Of a DNA stretch of 64,000 bases, positions 25,731 through 34,601 are shown in pieces (within the stretch, counting starts at the first letter, position 1; each line of letters starts with the position of its first letter). The notes under the pieces were generated by a model. That model worked only from the letters and a program-made list of their open reading frames with translations, had not been told where the DNA came from and ran no database searches. Position numbers and translations under genes: made by a program. The stretch comes from an uncultured Prevotellaceae bacterium (GTDB taxonomy: Bacteria; Bacteroidota; Bacteroidia; Bacteroidales; Muribaculaceae): positions 1 through 64,000 of the forward strand of contig ONOU01000029.1 of the NCBI GenBank assembly GCA_900319525.1. The letters run 5' to 3'.

Positions 25731-26405
25731 GTCTTTTAGGAGATTAGGACGCAGGCGGCGGGTGCGTTCCAGCGACTGCTGCATCTTCCACTCGGCAATC
25801 TTGGCCGCATGACCGCTGAGCAATATCTCGGGCACGTGCCAGCCGTTGAACACCTCGGGACGCGTATAGACCGGAGCCTCGATGAGTCCATCTTGAAAGG
25901 AGTCGCTCAGGGCACTCTGCTCGTCGCCGATGGCTCCGGGCAGGAGTCTCACTACCGCGTCGGCAATGACCGCAGCGGGGAGTTCACCGCCAGTGAGCAC
26001 ATAGTCGCCGATGGTGATTTCCTTGGTGATGAGGTGCTCGCGGATTCGATAGTCCACGCCCTTGTAGTGGCCGCACAGTATCATCAGGTTCTCCTTGAGT
26101 GACAGCGCATTGGCCATGGGCTGGTCAAGTTGCTCGCCATCGGGCGAGGTGAAAATGATCTCGTCATATTCCCGCTGACTCTTCAACTCCTGCATGCAAC
26201 GCCACACGGGCTCGATCTGCATCACCATGCCCGCCTCTCCGCCAAAGGGGTAGTCATCCACCTTACGGTGCTTGCGCAGGCTCCAATCACGCAGGTTGTG
26301 CACATGGATCTCCACCAGGCCCTTGTCTTGGGCCCGCTGAAGGATCGACGTGTGCAACGGCGATTCCAGTGCATCGGGCATTACGGTCAATATATCTATT
26401 CTCAT
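25725..26405 (-). CDS. trmD: tRNA (guanine-N1)-methyltransferase
   Basis: This 226-residue enzyme methylates G37 of tRNAs using S-adenosylmethionine. The deep trefoil knot is visible in [19 protein letters not shown] and [29 protein letters not shown], with the N-terminal [11 protein letters not shown] and [11 protein letters not shown] also conserved. The C-terminal domain is of usual length. It lies between a DUF4491 gene and the ftsB-like gene, separated from each by repeat-bearing gaps. Confidence 0.97.
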   Translation of the reverse strand: MRIDILTVMPDALESPLHTSILQRAQDKGLVEIHVHNLRDWSLRKHRKVDDYPFGGEAGMVMQIEPVWRCMQELKSQREYDEIIFTSPDGEQLDQPMANALSLKENLMILCGHYKGVDYRIREHLITKEITIGDYVLTGGELPAAVIADAVVRLLPGAIGDEQSALSDSFQDGLIEAPVYTRPEVFNGWHVPEILLSGHAAKIAEWKMQQSLERTRRLRPNLLKDN

Positions 26406-26417
26406 GATTGCAGGTGT

Positions 26418-26442
26418 CAGTTGTTAATATATAGTTGTTAAG
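26418..26442. repeat. ACTAACAACT-type repeat, copy 4
   Basis: A short copy (CAGTTGTTAATATATAGTTG followed by TTAAG) lies in the 39-base gap between the DUF4491 stop and the trmD start, in the trmD leader. Confidence 0.45.
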
Positions 26443-26444
26443 AA

Positions 26445-26807
26445 TCAGGCTTTTAATTCCTTATTATTGATTTCTCGTTCCTCCTTTTTGTCATCCCAGG
26501 GATAGGTGCGCTTGGGATTGCGGGGAAACCAGCCCTTGCGGACGCGTTCCTGCTGTTCTCCCATCTCCTTAATTCCCCAGAAGCTGGAAAAAGCGCCCAC
26601 CCCCATCAATGATGAGAGCATCACACCGCTGGCAAGCAGTGATCCCACGCACAACAGCAACCCAAGCAACACAAAGAACCACTTGAACCGCTGTCCATAG
26701 TGGTACTCGCCCTTTATCACAATAGGGTGAAATAGGCCAATAATCAAAAACGAGCACAGGCCCAGTACCAGGCCTTGCAGGTGATATGTCGATAGGAAAT
26801 CCATCAT
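26445..26807 (-). CDS. DUF4491 family membrane protein
   Basis: This 120-residue protein has three hydrophobic helices (GLVLGLCSFLIIGLFHPIVI; WFFVLLGLLLCVGSLLASG; LSSLMGVGAFSSFWGIKE) and a conserved cytoplasmic tail with KGWFPRNPKRTYPWD. I recognise this as DUF4491, a Bacteroidales family of unknown function. M1 and M2 are equivalent starts. A minus-strand TATCTTTG at 26878-26871 may be its -7 box, about 70 bases upstream, without a clear -33. Confidence 0.85.
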   Translation of the reverse strand: MMDFLSTYHLQGLVLGLCSFLIIGLFHPIVIKGEYHYGQRFKWFFVLLGLLLCVGSLLASGVMLSSLMGVGAFSSFWGIKEMGEQQERVRKGWFPRNPKRTYPWDDKKEEREINNKELKA

Positions 26808-27089
26808 TCTTAAAAATGTGACTTTGCCGCAAGCCAGGCCTTACTGGACCGCCTGGCCTAAACAGTCCCGCAAAGATACTCTATTTACCCGACATCGCCG
26901 CATGAAATATCCTTAAATTGTGTTTATTCTGTCTGAGACGATTGTGGACACACAACAGTTGTGTTAATAACTTTTTCTCAAGAAAGTGTGTGGCCGAGTG
27001 GCAGGAAAACTGTAACTTTGTTGTCGGCCTTGCCGCAACAGGTGGAAAGGCCACATAAATCTGTCAATTAGCACATTACCGATATCGAG

Positions 27090-27719
27090 ATGAACAGAAT
27101 TGGAAAATTATATTTCAAGTACGGCACAATGGGGTCGGCCAAGACGGCCATGTTGCTCACCCAAGCCTACAACTTTGAGGAGCGCGGCATGCAGTACCTG
27201 TGCATGAAGCCCATCATAGATGACCGCGAGAAGGATAACGTCATCCGCTCACGCATAGGCATCGAGCGCAAGTGCTCATGGATATACCCCGAGAGCGATT
27301 TGTACAAGATGCTGAAGGAGATGTTTGACACGACACAAGTGGTCAAGGACTGGATTCTCATCGATGAAGCCCAGTTCCTGTCATCCCAGCAGATCGACCA
27401 GCTGGCCCGCCTCGTCGATGACTTTGGCGTGAACGTGGTGTGCTACGGCCTGAGGACCGACTTCCAGTCCCACATGTTTGAGGGTTCAAGGCGCCTGTTT
27501 GAACTCGCCGACACCATCGAGGAGATCAAGTCCACCTGCTCATGTGGCCGCAAGACGATCATTAACGCACGCATCGACAGCAGCGGCAACATTGTCACCG
27601 ACGGCAATCAGGTCGAGATCGGCGGCGACGACAAGTACGTGTCACTGTGCCGCCGGTGCTGGCGCAACCGCCGCATCGAGAGCTACAGCCGCGGCGCCAT
27701 CAAGTTTGAAGAAGAGTAG
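27090..27719 (+). CDS. tdk: Thymidine kinase (type II)
   Basis: This 209-residue enzyme phosphorylates thymidine for salvage. Walker A GTMGSAKT is at 12-19, Walker B ILIDEAQF is around residue 92, and the structural zinc is held by a CSCG pair and a CRRC pair. The lasso-loop region is present. The form with an SAKT P-loop is the less common subtype seen in Bacteroidales. A -7-like TAACTTTG at 27013-27020 lies upstream with a weak -33. Confidence 0.94.
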   Translation: MNRIGKLYFKYGTMGSAKTAMLLTQAYNFEERGMQYLCMKPIIDDREKDNVIRSRIGIERKCSWIYPESDLYKMLKEMFDTTQVVKDWILIDEAQFLSSQQIDQLARLVDDFGVNVVCYGLRTDFQSHMFEGSRRLFELADTIEEIKSTCSCGRKTIINARIDSSGNIVTDGNQVEIGGDDKYVSLCRRCWRNRRIESYSRGAIKFEEE

Positions 27720-27766
27720 CATGATACAGGCTACAGTAGCCAGATTTCTGTAACCTGAAGACAGAC

Positions 27767-28108
27767 TTAGTTTTTTGACGGGAAGAACAAGTGCAGCATC
27801 CAGCTCACCAGGGTGAGCACGATGCTGAATCCCATTGCCCACCAGAAACTGTCCACCTCGAAGTGTGGCCCGATGAGCCATGAACACAGCATCACCATCA
27901 ACGCGTTGACGACAAAGGTGAACAGGCCGAGCGTCAACAGATTGATGGGCAAGGCCAGCAGCTTGACCAGCGGGCGTATCCATGAGTTGATAAAGCCCAG
28001 CACAATGGCAATAATCACTGCCCACCACCAGGGATCCACGTTCACGCCATCGAGAGTGAGCGAAGTGATGAGCACAGCCAGCGACGAAATAATAAGTCTA
28101 GTTACCAT
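27767..28108 (-). CDS. Four-helix membrane protein, 'phage holin family' (PF04020-like)
   Basis: This 113-residue protein has four membrane segments (LIISSLAVLITSLTLDGV; WWAVIIAIVLGFINSWIRPLV; ALPINLLTLGLFTFVVNALMVML; WWAMGFSIVLTLVSWMLHLFF). It matches the chromosomal family labelled superfamily IV holin; in Bacteroidales it is a lone housekeeping membrane protein with no phage genes around, as here. The start at 28108 (MVTRLI) avoids 14 hydrophilic residues encoded by an AT-rich leader. Confidence 0.85.
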   Translation of the reverse strand: MVTRLIISSLAVLITSLTLDGVNVDPWWWAVIIAIVLGFINSWIRPLVKLLALPINLLTLGLFTFVVNALMVMLCSWLIGPHFEVDSFWWAMGFSIVLTLVSWMLHLFFPSKN

Positions 28109-28281
28109 AATGTTATTCCTCCTTATTATATAATGATATTCCATGATCACCGGTGGGATGGCGTACCATGCCCACAGTCATTTTGACCCGCTAAAGGTAC
28201 AATATTTTTCTAATAAACGTCCAAAATTCCAGTCTGATACTGAATTTTTCAGTAATTTTGTGCCCAATTTAAAGAACCATT

Positions 28282-29220
28282 ATGACCGACAAGACAAAAA
28301 AAGCCCTCAAGATTGCCCAAGACTATGTGATGATTACCTTGGGCCTTTTCACTTATGCGTTTGGATTCACCGCATTTATCTTGCCCGAGAAAATCGTGAT
28401 TGGCAGCGTGACCGGTTTGTCCTCATTGATCCACTACTGGGTAGGCTGGAACGTGGCACTCACCTACTATGCCATCAACATCATCTTGCTGTGCATCGCC
28501 TTTCGCAGCGTGGGCAAGCAGTTTGTGTTGCGCACCATCATCGGTGCCAGCATCAGCACACTCTTCATTGGCGTGTTGCAGCCCATGTTCCCCACCCCAA
28601 TCATCGAGCAGCAGACATTCATGAACGTCATCCTGGGTGCCGTGTTGTGCGGTTTGGGCCTGGGCGTGGTGTTCACCCACAACGGCAGCACCGGTGGCAC
28701 CGACATCATTGCCGCCATGGTGGCCAAACACAGCACCATCTCCTTTGGCCGTACCATGATGTACTGCGATGTGCTCATCATCTGCTCGTCCTACCTGCTG
28801 TTCCACTCGATTGACAAGATTGTATACGGTCTCATCTTCATGGTCATCTACTCGGTGGCTGCCGACCGCGTGATTAACAACACGCGCCAGAGCGTGCAGT
28901 TCCTCATCATCAGCAAGAAGTGGCAGCAGATTGCCGATGCGATCAACACCGCCGCCCACCGCGGCTGCACTATCCTGGACGGAACAGGCTGGTACACCAA
29001 GGAGTCTGTCAAGATTATCATGGTGATGTGCCGCAAGCACGAGAGTGTCAACATCTTCCGCATCATCAAGGAGACCGACCGCGAGGCCATCATCACCCAG
29101 AGCAACTGCAACGCAGTGTACGGCTTTGGCTTTGACGAGTTGAAGGTGCGCGTCCACTCCAGCAAGAAGAAAGCCGTCACTGGCGATACGCCCAATTTGC
29201 CCCCAAGTGACAATCAATAA
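28282..29220 (+). CDS. YitT family membrane protein
   Basis: This 312-residue protein has five to six N-terminal helices of the YitT/DUF161 domain (FILPEKIVIGSVTGLSSLIHYW, GLGLGVVFTHNGSTGGTDIIAA). They are followed by a cytoplasmic DUF2179 domain (RGCTILDGTGWYTKESVKIIMVM; FRIIKETDREAIITQSNCNAVYGFGFDELK). The family is linked to transport or stress in Firmicutes without a defined substrate. A TAATTTTG at 28253-28260 lies at -7 distance without a clear -33. A hairpin follows the stop. Confidence 0.92.
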   Translation: MTDKTKKALKIAQDYVMITLGLFTYAFGFTAFILPEKIVIGSVTGLSSLIHYWVGWNVALTYYAINIILLCIAFRSVGKQFVLRTIIGASISTLFIGVLQPMFPTPIIEQQTFMNVILGAVLCGLGLGVVFTHNGSTGGTDIIAAMVAKHSTISFGRTMMYCDVLIICSSYLLFHSIDKIVYGLIFMVIYSVAADRVINNTRQSVQFLIISKKWQQIADAINTAAHRGCTILDGTGWYTKESVKIIMVMCRKHESVNIFRIIKETDREAIITQSNCNAVYGFGFDELKVRVHSSKKKAVTGDTPNLPPSDNQ

Positions 29221-29276
29221 CCCAAATGGAAGATTTTAAGGCCAAAAGTCCTTTTTGATAACAAAAAACAATTTTT

Positions 29277-29306
29277 TTGAGCACGAAGAGCGATTTTCGT
29301 GCTCAA
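29277..29306 (+). terminator. Hairpin after yitT that abuts the next promoter
   Basis: An 11-bp stem (29277-29287 with 29296-29306, TTGAGCACGAA) has an eight-base loop. Its right arm ends two bases before the -33 box of the C10 protease gene, so termination and initiation are tightly packed. Confidence 0.7.
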
Positions 29307-29307
29307 A

Positions 29308-29339
29308 ATTGTATATTTTCCAAAAAAATCATATTTTTG
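29308..29339 (+). promoter_or_regulatory. Promoter of the C10 protease gene
   Basis: ATTG (29308-29311), a 20-base spacer and TATTTTTG (29332-29339) lie 81 bases above ATG 29421. Confidence 0.65.
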
Positions 29340-29420
29340 CACGCTTTTCTCCACGACATGGGTATCGAAAAGCGTTTTTTTGCGAGACTACTATCAACCA
29401 TTAACACTAAATTTTAACAA

Positions 29421-32400
29421 ATGAGAAGATTCACTTTTTTAATGTCATTATTGCTAGCTATGACCGTTGCGGCAGCACCAGTGACACCCGAGAGGGCCCT
29501 TCAACAGGCGACGCAATTCATGCAACAGCACCGTGCCAGTGTCAAAGTTCAAACCACCCCAGCAATCCGTGCCCCGAAGAAGCTGTCTGGAGGACAGACA
29601 TCAACGGCACAGTCAAGCTACTACATCTTTAATACAGTAGGTCAGCAGGGCTACGTCATCGTCTCGGGAGACGACCGCACGACCCCCATTCTGGGTTATA
29701 TCGACAACGGCAGCTTCGACCCCAATAAAGTGCCTGCAAACATGCAATCGTGGCTCGACAGCTATGCTGAGCAGATTTCCTCGCTCGACATGCTGGGCAT
29801 CACCGGCGAAGGGTTCACCGTACCCCGCCCCACACGCAACAGCATCTCTCCATTGATTACCAGCCACTGGGACCAGGGCGCTCCCTACTGGGAGAAATGC
29901 CCCGAGTTCATGGACATCACCGAGGATGGTGACACCGTTGGCGAGCTGGCCTACACCGGCTGTGTGGCCACGTCCATGGCTCAGGTCATGAACTACTATA
30001 AGCACCCGCTATATTGCAGCCAGGAAATTCCTTCCTATGTCGTTACCTTCTACTGGAAAGAGGAGTATGGAGCCTTTGATACCGATCCGCTGCATCCCAT
30101 GATGTTTGACTGGGATAACATGCGCGACAACTACACCGGCGCCGAAACTCAGGCCGAGAAGGATGCCGTGGCATGGCTCATGCTCTATGCCGGCTGTGCT
30201 GCCCACATGCAGTATGGCCTGAATGCTTCAAGCACCAGCGATCCCTATATTCCCACAGCCTTGAACGAGTACTTCAACTATGACGCCAAGCTCGTTTACC
30301 GCAGCGACTATGAGCAGACCGACTGGGAAGACATGATTTACCAAGAGCTGGCCGAGGGCCGTCCCATGATCTATAACGGCCGTGCAGGCACGGGCGGCGG
30401 ACACTCATTTGTGTGCGACGGCTATGCCTACGGAGACCTGTTCCACATCAACTGGGGCTGGGGAGGCCTGGGCGACGGCTACTTCGTGCTGTCGGTACTC
30501 AATCCCTATGCCGGTGGTATCGGTTCCACCACCAGCCTGGAAGGCTACAATATCGACCAGACTGCTATCATCGGCATCCAGCCAGGCTATAGCGGCCAGC
30601 CCGATGAGGTAGATCACCGCCTTACCGTCTGGAACATGTACTACACCGGAGCGCGCACCTTTGAGCGCAGCGATGACGGCTCTTTCAAGCTGACCAAGCG
30701 CCGCTACATCAAGGTGACCGCCGAGGACCACATCGATGACGGCACCAAGTATCTGCGCGGCATCGCCCTTTATGACAACGAGGACAACTTTGTTGAACTC
30801 ATCGCCCAGACCTACTATGGCTCTGACTTCATTTCTATAACCGACAGCTGGCCCGAGAACCAGAGTTCGGTGACCTACCCGTTTGGCAAAAACATCACCA
30901 GCGGCACTTACAAGATTGTTCCTGTGAGCAGCGTTGCCGGCAGCAACGAGTGGCGCCCCATGATTGAGAGCGACCGTTACTACATCCAGGCTACAATCAA
31001 TGGCAACTCGATCACTCTTGCCGACCATCCCGTTGTCAGCCTCGAGGCCACCAACTTTGAGTTCACCGGAGGTGAGAAGGTGGGACTTGCCGAGCAGTGC
31101 CACGTGACCGTCAAGAACAACAGTGCCGACCGCTTCAGCGGCAGGTTGTTCCTCTATGTTGACAATGAGCCAATCGACGAGTATGGCGAGTACACCACTG
31201 TCGTTGAGGCCGAAATTCCCGCCGGCGGCACCAAGGTGGTCTATTTCAACTTCACCCCGAAGAATGCCGGCACCAAGAGCGCTCATCTGTCCACCTACGA
31301 CAACACCTGGAGCGCTAGCATTCCCGGCACCGGGTCGGTAAACATCGCCGGATCAACAACCTATCCCATGAACCTGAGCGTTGACATCAATGCCTTGGGG
31401 GCCAGTGAGGACATGAACATCTATGACAGCTACATCAAGTTCAAGGTCGATGTGACCAACAACAACACCGAGGGCGAGTACAACCGCTACATTCTTGCTC
31501 CCCTGTTCTATGTTGACGAGAACGGCAAGGGCACGATGGTGACCTACCTGAGCCGCAACGTGGTCATCCCCGCCGGCGAGACCCAGACGTTCTACTTTGA
31601 GTTTGACAACCTGGCCTTCGGTTCCCGTTATGCCCTCAACATCTACGGCCGCAACGAGAACGATTCCACCAAGAATCTTGTGAAACCGGGTGAATCCAAG
31701 ATTTATACCATCAACCACGGTATGGTCGTGTGGGACGGCAAGGGCAACCGCTCAGGCCTCAAGCCCTATAACGGCATCCGTGTTCCCGAGAACGCAGCCG
31801 CCGTCAGCCTCGAGGGCCTGAACCTGACGTCACTGATTCCCAATGACAACCCCAACGCGCTGTACTACATCGGCAACACCGTGAGGTACATTCCCGCAGG
31901 ACTTGAGAGCAGGAACGTCATCCAGAACCATGTGGCACAGAACGACATCGTGCTGCAACACGGCTACGACTTCTTTGCCCCCTACCGCTTCAGGGCCGAC
32001 AACATCAGCTATGAGCGCACCTTCACTCAAGGACGCCATGCCGGTCAGGATGGCGGATGGAGTACCATGGTACTGCCGTTTGCAGCCACCGCAGTGACCG
32101 CCGATGGAGAAGCCATCGACTGGATGCACAGCAAGGACGACGCCCAGGGCTTGTGGATCTGCAACTTTGACAAGGAAGAGGATAGTGCCGACGAGGCTAG
32201 ACTGCTCGCCGACTATGTAGGCTCCACACTCGAAGCCAACGTTCCCTACTTTGTTGCCCCTCATGACGGCACCAATGGCACCAACATGGTTGACAAGACC
32301 TTTGTATTCAGCGCCAACGACGTGCTCGTCAAGCCCAATCCCTCGTCTATCACCAGTGGCACCTACCACATGATCGTCGGCGACTACATCCACCAGGATG

Positions 32401-32762
32401 TCGAGGATGTCTATCTGCTCAATGCCGCCGGTAGTCACTTCGTTAAGCAGTCCGCCGGTCACGTCAACGCATTTGAGGCCTATGCCGACAACGTCCGCGC
32501 CAGCAATGCCACTCAGTTCCAGATCGTCCTCGACGAGGGCGCCGGTGGATCCGAAAGCCTGCGCGGTGATGTCAAGAAGGATGGCAAAATCAATATCGCC
32601 GACGTTACCGCACTGATCGACTACCTGCTCTCGGGCGACGATAGCCGCATCGATCTCCAGGCTGCCGAGTGCAAGATTGATGGCAGAATCAATATCGCCG
32701 ACGTCACAGCACTCATCGACTACCTCCTCTCAGGAGAGTGGCCCGCGCCCGTGACAGAATAA
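29421..32762 (+). CDS. C10 (streptopain-like) cysteine protease with dockerin-like tail
   Basis: This 1113-residue secreted protein has a signal peptide (1-18) and a Spi-like inhibitory propeptide (about 20-130, SYYIFNTVGQQGYVIVSGDDR). The C10 catalytic domain has the nucleophile C181 in TGCVATSMAQVM, H328 in GGGHSFVCDGYA, and NWGWGG from about 344. The following 700 residues are beta-sandwich modules. The last 60 residues carry two dockerin-type repeats (RGDVKKDGKINIADVTALID and its copy). SpeB, interpain and the Bacteroides fragilis Bfp proteases share the catalytic core. It is monocistronic, with its own promoter and terminator. Confidence 0.94.
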   Translation: MRRFTFLMSLLLAMTVAAAPVTPERALQQATQFMQQHRASVKVQTTPAIRAPKKLSGGQTSTAQSSYYIFNTVGQQGYVIVSGDDRTTPILGYIDNGSFDPNKVPANMQSWLDSYAEQISSLDMLGITGEGFTVPRPTRNSISPLITSHWDQGAPYWEKCPEFMDITEDGDTVGELAYTGCVATSMAQVMNYYKHPLYCSQEIPSYVVTFYWKEEYGAFDTDPLHPMMFDWDNMRDNYTGAETQAEKDAVAWLMLYAGCAAHMQYGLNASSTSDPYIPTALNEYFNYDAKLVYRSDYEQTDWEDMIYQELAEGRPMIYNGRAGTGGGHSFVCDGYAYGDLFHINWGWGGLGDGYFVLSVLNPYAGGIGSTTSLEGYNIDQTAIIGIQPGYSGQPDEVDHRLTVWNMYYTGARTFERSDDGSFKLTKRRYIKVTAEDHIDDGTKYLRGIALYDNEDNFVELIAQTYYGSDFISITDSWPENQSSVTYPFGKNITSGTYKIVPVSSVAGSNEWRPMIESDRYYIQATINGNSITLADHPVVSLEATNFEFTGGEKVGLAEQCHVTVKNNSADRFSGRLFLYVDNEPIDEYGEYTTVVEAEIPAGGTKVVYFNFTPKNAGTKSAHLSTYDNTWSASIPGTGSVNIAGSTTYPMNLSVDINALGASEDMNIYDSYIKFKVDVTNNNTEGEYNRYILAPLFYVDENGKGTMVTYLSRNVVIPAGETQTFYFEFDNLAFGSRYALNIYGRNENDSTKNLVKPGESKIYTINHGMVVWDGKGNRSGLKPYNGIRVPENAAAVSLEGLNLTSLIPNDNPNALYYIGNTVRYIPAGLESRNVIQNHVAQNDIVLQHGYDFFAPYRFRADNISYERTFTQGRHAGQDGGWSTMVLPFAATAVTADGEAIDWMHSKDDAQGLWICNFDKEEDSADEARLLADYVGSTLEANVPYFVAPHDGTNGTNMVDKTFVFSANDVLVKPNPSSITSGTYHMIVGDYIHQDVEDVYLLNAAGSHFVKQSAGHVNAFEAYADNVRASNATQFQIVLDEGAGGSESLRGDVKKDGKINIADVTALIDYLLSGDDSRIDLQAAECKIDGRINIADVTALIDYLLSGEWPAPVTE

Positions 32763-32786
32763 TACGGCATCTATCCCTCTTTACCA

Positions 32787-32823
32787 CAAGAGCGCATCTC
32801 CAGCCGTTGGGGATGCGCTCTTG
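32787..32823 (+). terminator. Terminator of the C10 protease gene
   Basis: A perfect 12-bp stem (32787-32798 with 32812-32823, CAAGAGCGCATC) lies 24 bases after the stop. There is no T-run. Confidence 0.75.
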
Positions 32824-32869
32824 CCTCATGTTACGGATAAAAAATAATGCTCGCTGTGCGAGAGGTCTA

Positions 32870-33250
32870 GAGTCTAGGGTTTAGAGTTTAAAGGGCTCGC
32901 GTTGCTCGCGGTTTAGGGCTTAGAGTTTAGGGCTTAGAGGGGCATCCGCTCTGAGCTCCGTTAGGAGCGGCCAGGGTATAGGCAGGGGTGTAACGAGGCG
33001 TAGCCGAGTGCAACCCCTGTAACAGAGAGCACACAAAATGTGAAGACAAAAAAGACAAGAAAGACAATTATATTTTATTGCTAACCAATACGTTGTCTTT
33101 CTTGTCCTTTTTGTCTTCAAACCTAAAAACTTAGCGTCTTTGCGCCTTAGCGCGAGTTCATGAGGGTGAGGCTAAAGCGGAGCGCGGATGCCCCCCCTAA
33201 GCCCAAACCCGCTCGCGCAGCGAGCATTAAGCTCTAAGCCGCGGGCCAAA
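32870..33250. repeat. Nested inverted-repeat region of low complexity
   Basis: Within this 495-base gene-free gap, left-arm words (GCTCGCG, GGTTTAGGGCTTAGAG, GGGGCATCCGCTCTGAGCTC at about 32897-32965) recur inverted at about 33170-33245. An inner palindrome pairs 33042-33067 with 33093-33118 (AAGACAAGAAAGACAA against TTGTCTTTCTTGTC) around an AT loop. The flanks also carry tandem GTTTAGAG/TTTAGGGCTTAGAG words. No protein-like frame exists. It looks like a decayed or miniature element rather than a gene. Confidence 0.6.
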
Positions 33251-33257
33251 GGTCCGC

Positions 33258-34154
33258 TCACCGAATGACAATCTTTTTGCCCTGGTGGATGTAGATGCCG
33301 GGCGTGGTCGGCAACGTCTTGCCCACAGGCTGGCCCATCAGGTTGTAATAGTTGTCGTCATGCTGGCGCGGACGCTGCTCGGCCACAACCTCGTCAACAC
33401 CCGTCATGTTGTCGGGGGTGTAGCGCATGCCCTTGTAGATGATCTGGCCGTCCTTGACCACGTGGCACAGGCCGCAGTACTCCTGATAGTCGGCATCAGG
33501 GTCGGGCTCGCGGGTGAAAGGCGTCAACAGGTCGCCCATGTTGCGGCTGTCAAATCCGATGCCCTCGACCACATAGCACATCGTGTCACCATTCTCCTTC
33601 ACATAGGCATATCGGCGACAAGTAGTACCCTCAACCTCTATCGGCTCAACCTCGGTGAAATTCTCCCTAGTTATAACAGGTGGTTCAACTTCGTCCCACT
33701 CTTGACAAGTGAGATAATAATCGATGGGGCTGTGCCCATCAGAAAACCAGTAAAGGACTGTTCTACTTTCCATAGGCTCCATTATCGATGCTAAACGGAA
33801 TAAAGTTCTTCCTTCAGTGTGAACTCTTTCATAAGCATTGTTCCTATAGAATGAAACCGCACCTCTATCAATCAATCCGGCAATCAAACTATCAGAATCT
33901 ACATCCAGTGTACCGTCTGTATAGTAATAGCAGGCATGAATGATATCTTCAGTATAGTATTCTGTACTGTCGATGCCACTGAATTCGTAGCAGTAATAGT
34001 AGCGTGTCGTGTCACCGTGGTTGATGATGACTTTCTCATTTACCCACTTGACTCCCTCGCGAACAATAGGAAGGTAATCTGTACTGTCCCATTGCGCCAC
34101 CGCTGGGTAACTGCCCAATAGCGCCATCAATGTAAAAATAAATTCCTTTTTCAT
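33258..34154 (-). CDS. Secreted protein with sorting-type C-terminus
   Basis: The protein has 298 residues from ATG 34154, with a signal peptide (FIFTLMALLGSYPAVAQ). The body is Tyr/Asp-rich (TRYYYCYEFSGIDSTEYYT) and shows no domain I recognise. The C-terminus, YNLMGQPVGKTLPTTPGIYI followed by HQGKKIVIR, is the short Bacteroidales ending related to type IX secretion sorting tails (xxxxGQxV, PGIYI, GKKIVV), so surface or secreted localisation is likely by inference. A promoter sits at 34192-34222. Confidence 0.75.
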   Translation of the reverse strand: MKKEFIFTLMALLGSYPAVAQWDSTDYLPIVREGVKWVNEKVIINHGDTTRYYYCYEFSGIDSTEYYTEDIIHACYYYTDGTLDVDSDSLIAGLIDRGAVSFYRNNAYERVHTEGRTLFRLASIMEPMESRTVLYWFSDGHSPIDYYLTCQEWDEVEPPVITRENFTEVEPIEVEGTTCRRYAYVKENGDTMCYVVEGIGFDSRNMGDLLTPFTREPDPDADYQEYCGLCHVVKDGQIIYKGMRYTPDNMTGVDEVVAEQRPRQHDDNYYNLMGQPVGKTLPTTPGIYIHQGKKIVIR

Positions 34155-34191
34155 TGTATCCAATATTGACTAAGCTGTTAAACTTTTTCTG

Positions 34192-34222
34192 CAAAATTAT
34201 ATCATATACTCACAATAACAAA
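34192..34222 (-). promoter_or_regulatory. Promoter of the 33258-34154 gene
   Basis: On the minus strand TTTG (34222-34219), a 19-base spacer and TAATTTTG (34199-34192) lie just past the stop of the small upstream gene. Confidence 0.7.
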
Positions 34223-34230
34223 GCATACTT

Positions 34231-34494
34231 TTAGAAACATGATGGATAAACAGCAAAAGTGGCCCCTTTCTCACCGATGGCGACATAGGCGCTGTCGCCA
34301 AAGGTGATGTGTCCGCCCGCGCCGTTGGCGGTCTCGTCACCGAAGATTTTCAAAACTGTCGCCAAGTCAGTGTCGTTGGCAATGGGGTTAGTACCGATCT
34401 CGGCGTGTCCGCTGTTGCGGATGATGAGCTGTGCGCTCACGGGGCTGGCACTTGCCAGCAGGCAGAATACTGCCAAGAAAAAAATTTTTTTCAT
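34231..34494 (-). CDS. Short secreted protein, probably truncated
   Basis: The protein has 87 residues from ATG 34494, with a clear signal peptide (KKIFFLAVFCLLASASPVSAQ). The mature part (LIIRNSGHAEIGTNP, ATVLKIFGDETANGAGGHITFGDSAYVAIGEKG) has the Gly-rich strand pattern that begins longer fibre- or repeat-like secreted proteins of Bacteroidales. It stops abruptly after ATFAVYPSCF, and a promoter for the next gene begins nine bases beyond the stop. I read it as the 5' part of a longer gene whose remainder has been lost; a genuinely short secreted protein is the alternative. Confidence 0.5.
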   Translation of the reverse strand: MKKIFFLAVFCLLASASPVSAQLIIRNSGHAEIGTNPIANDTDLATVLKIFGDETANGAGGHITFGDSAYVAIGEKGATFAVYPSCF

Positions 34495-34601
34495 TGTGTT
34501 AATTTTTAGGTTAGTTAAGTGAATTGTTAATAGGTTTCTTTTAAAAAACCGCCATTTCAACGGGAATTTTTCCGATGGAATGGCGTGTGAGGAGGCACCT
34601 T

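Noticed and set aside
27767-28108. Holin-type protein as a sign of prophage
   Set aside because: No phage structural, lysis or integration genes surround it; the family is a normal chromosomal membrane protein in Bacteroidales.
32920-33120. Minus-strand open frame of 66 codons
   Set aside because: It lies wholly within the inverted-repeat region and its translation is low complexity.
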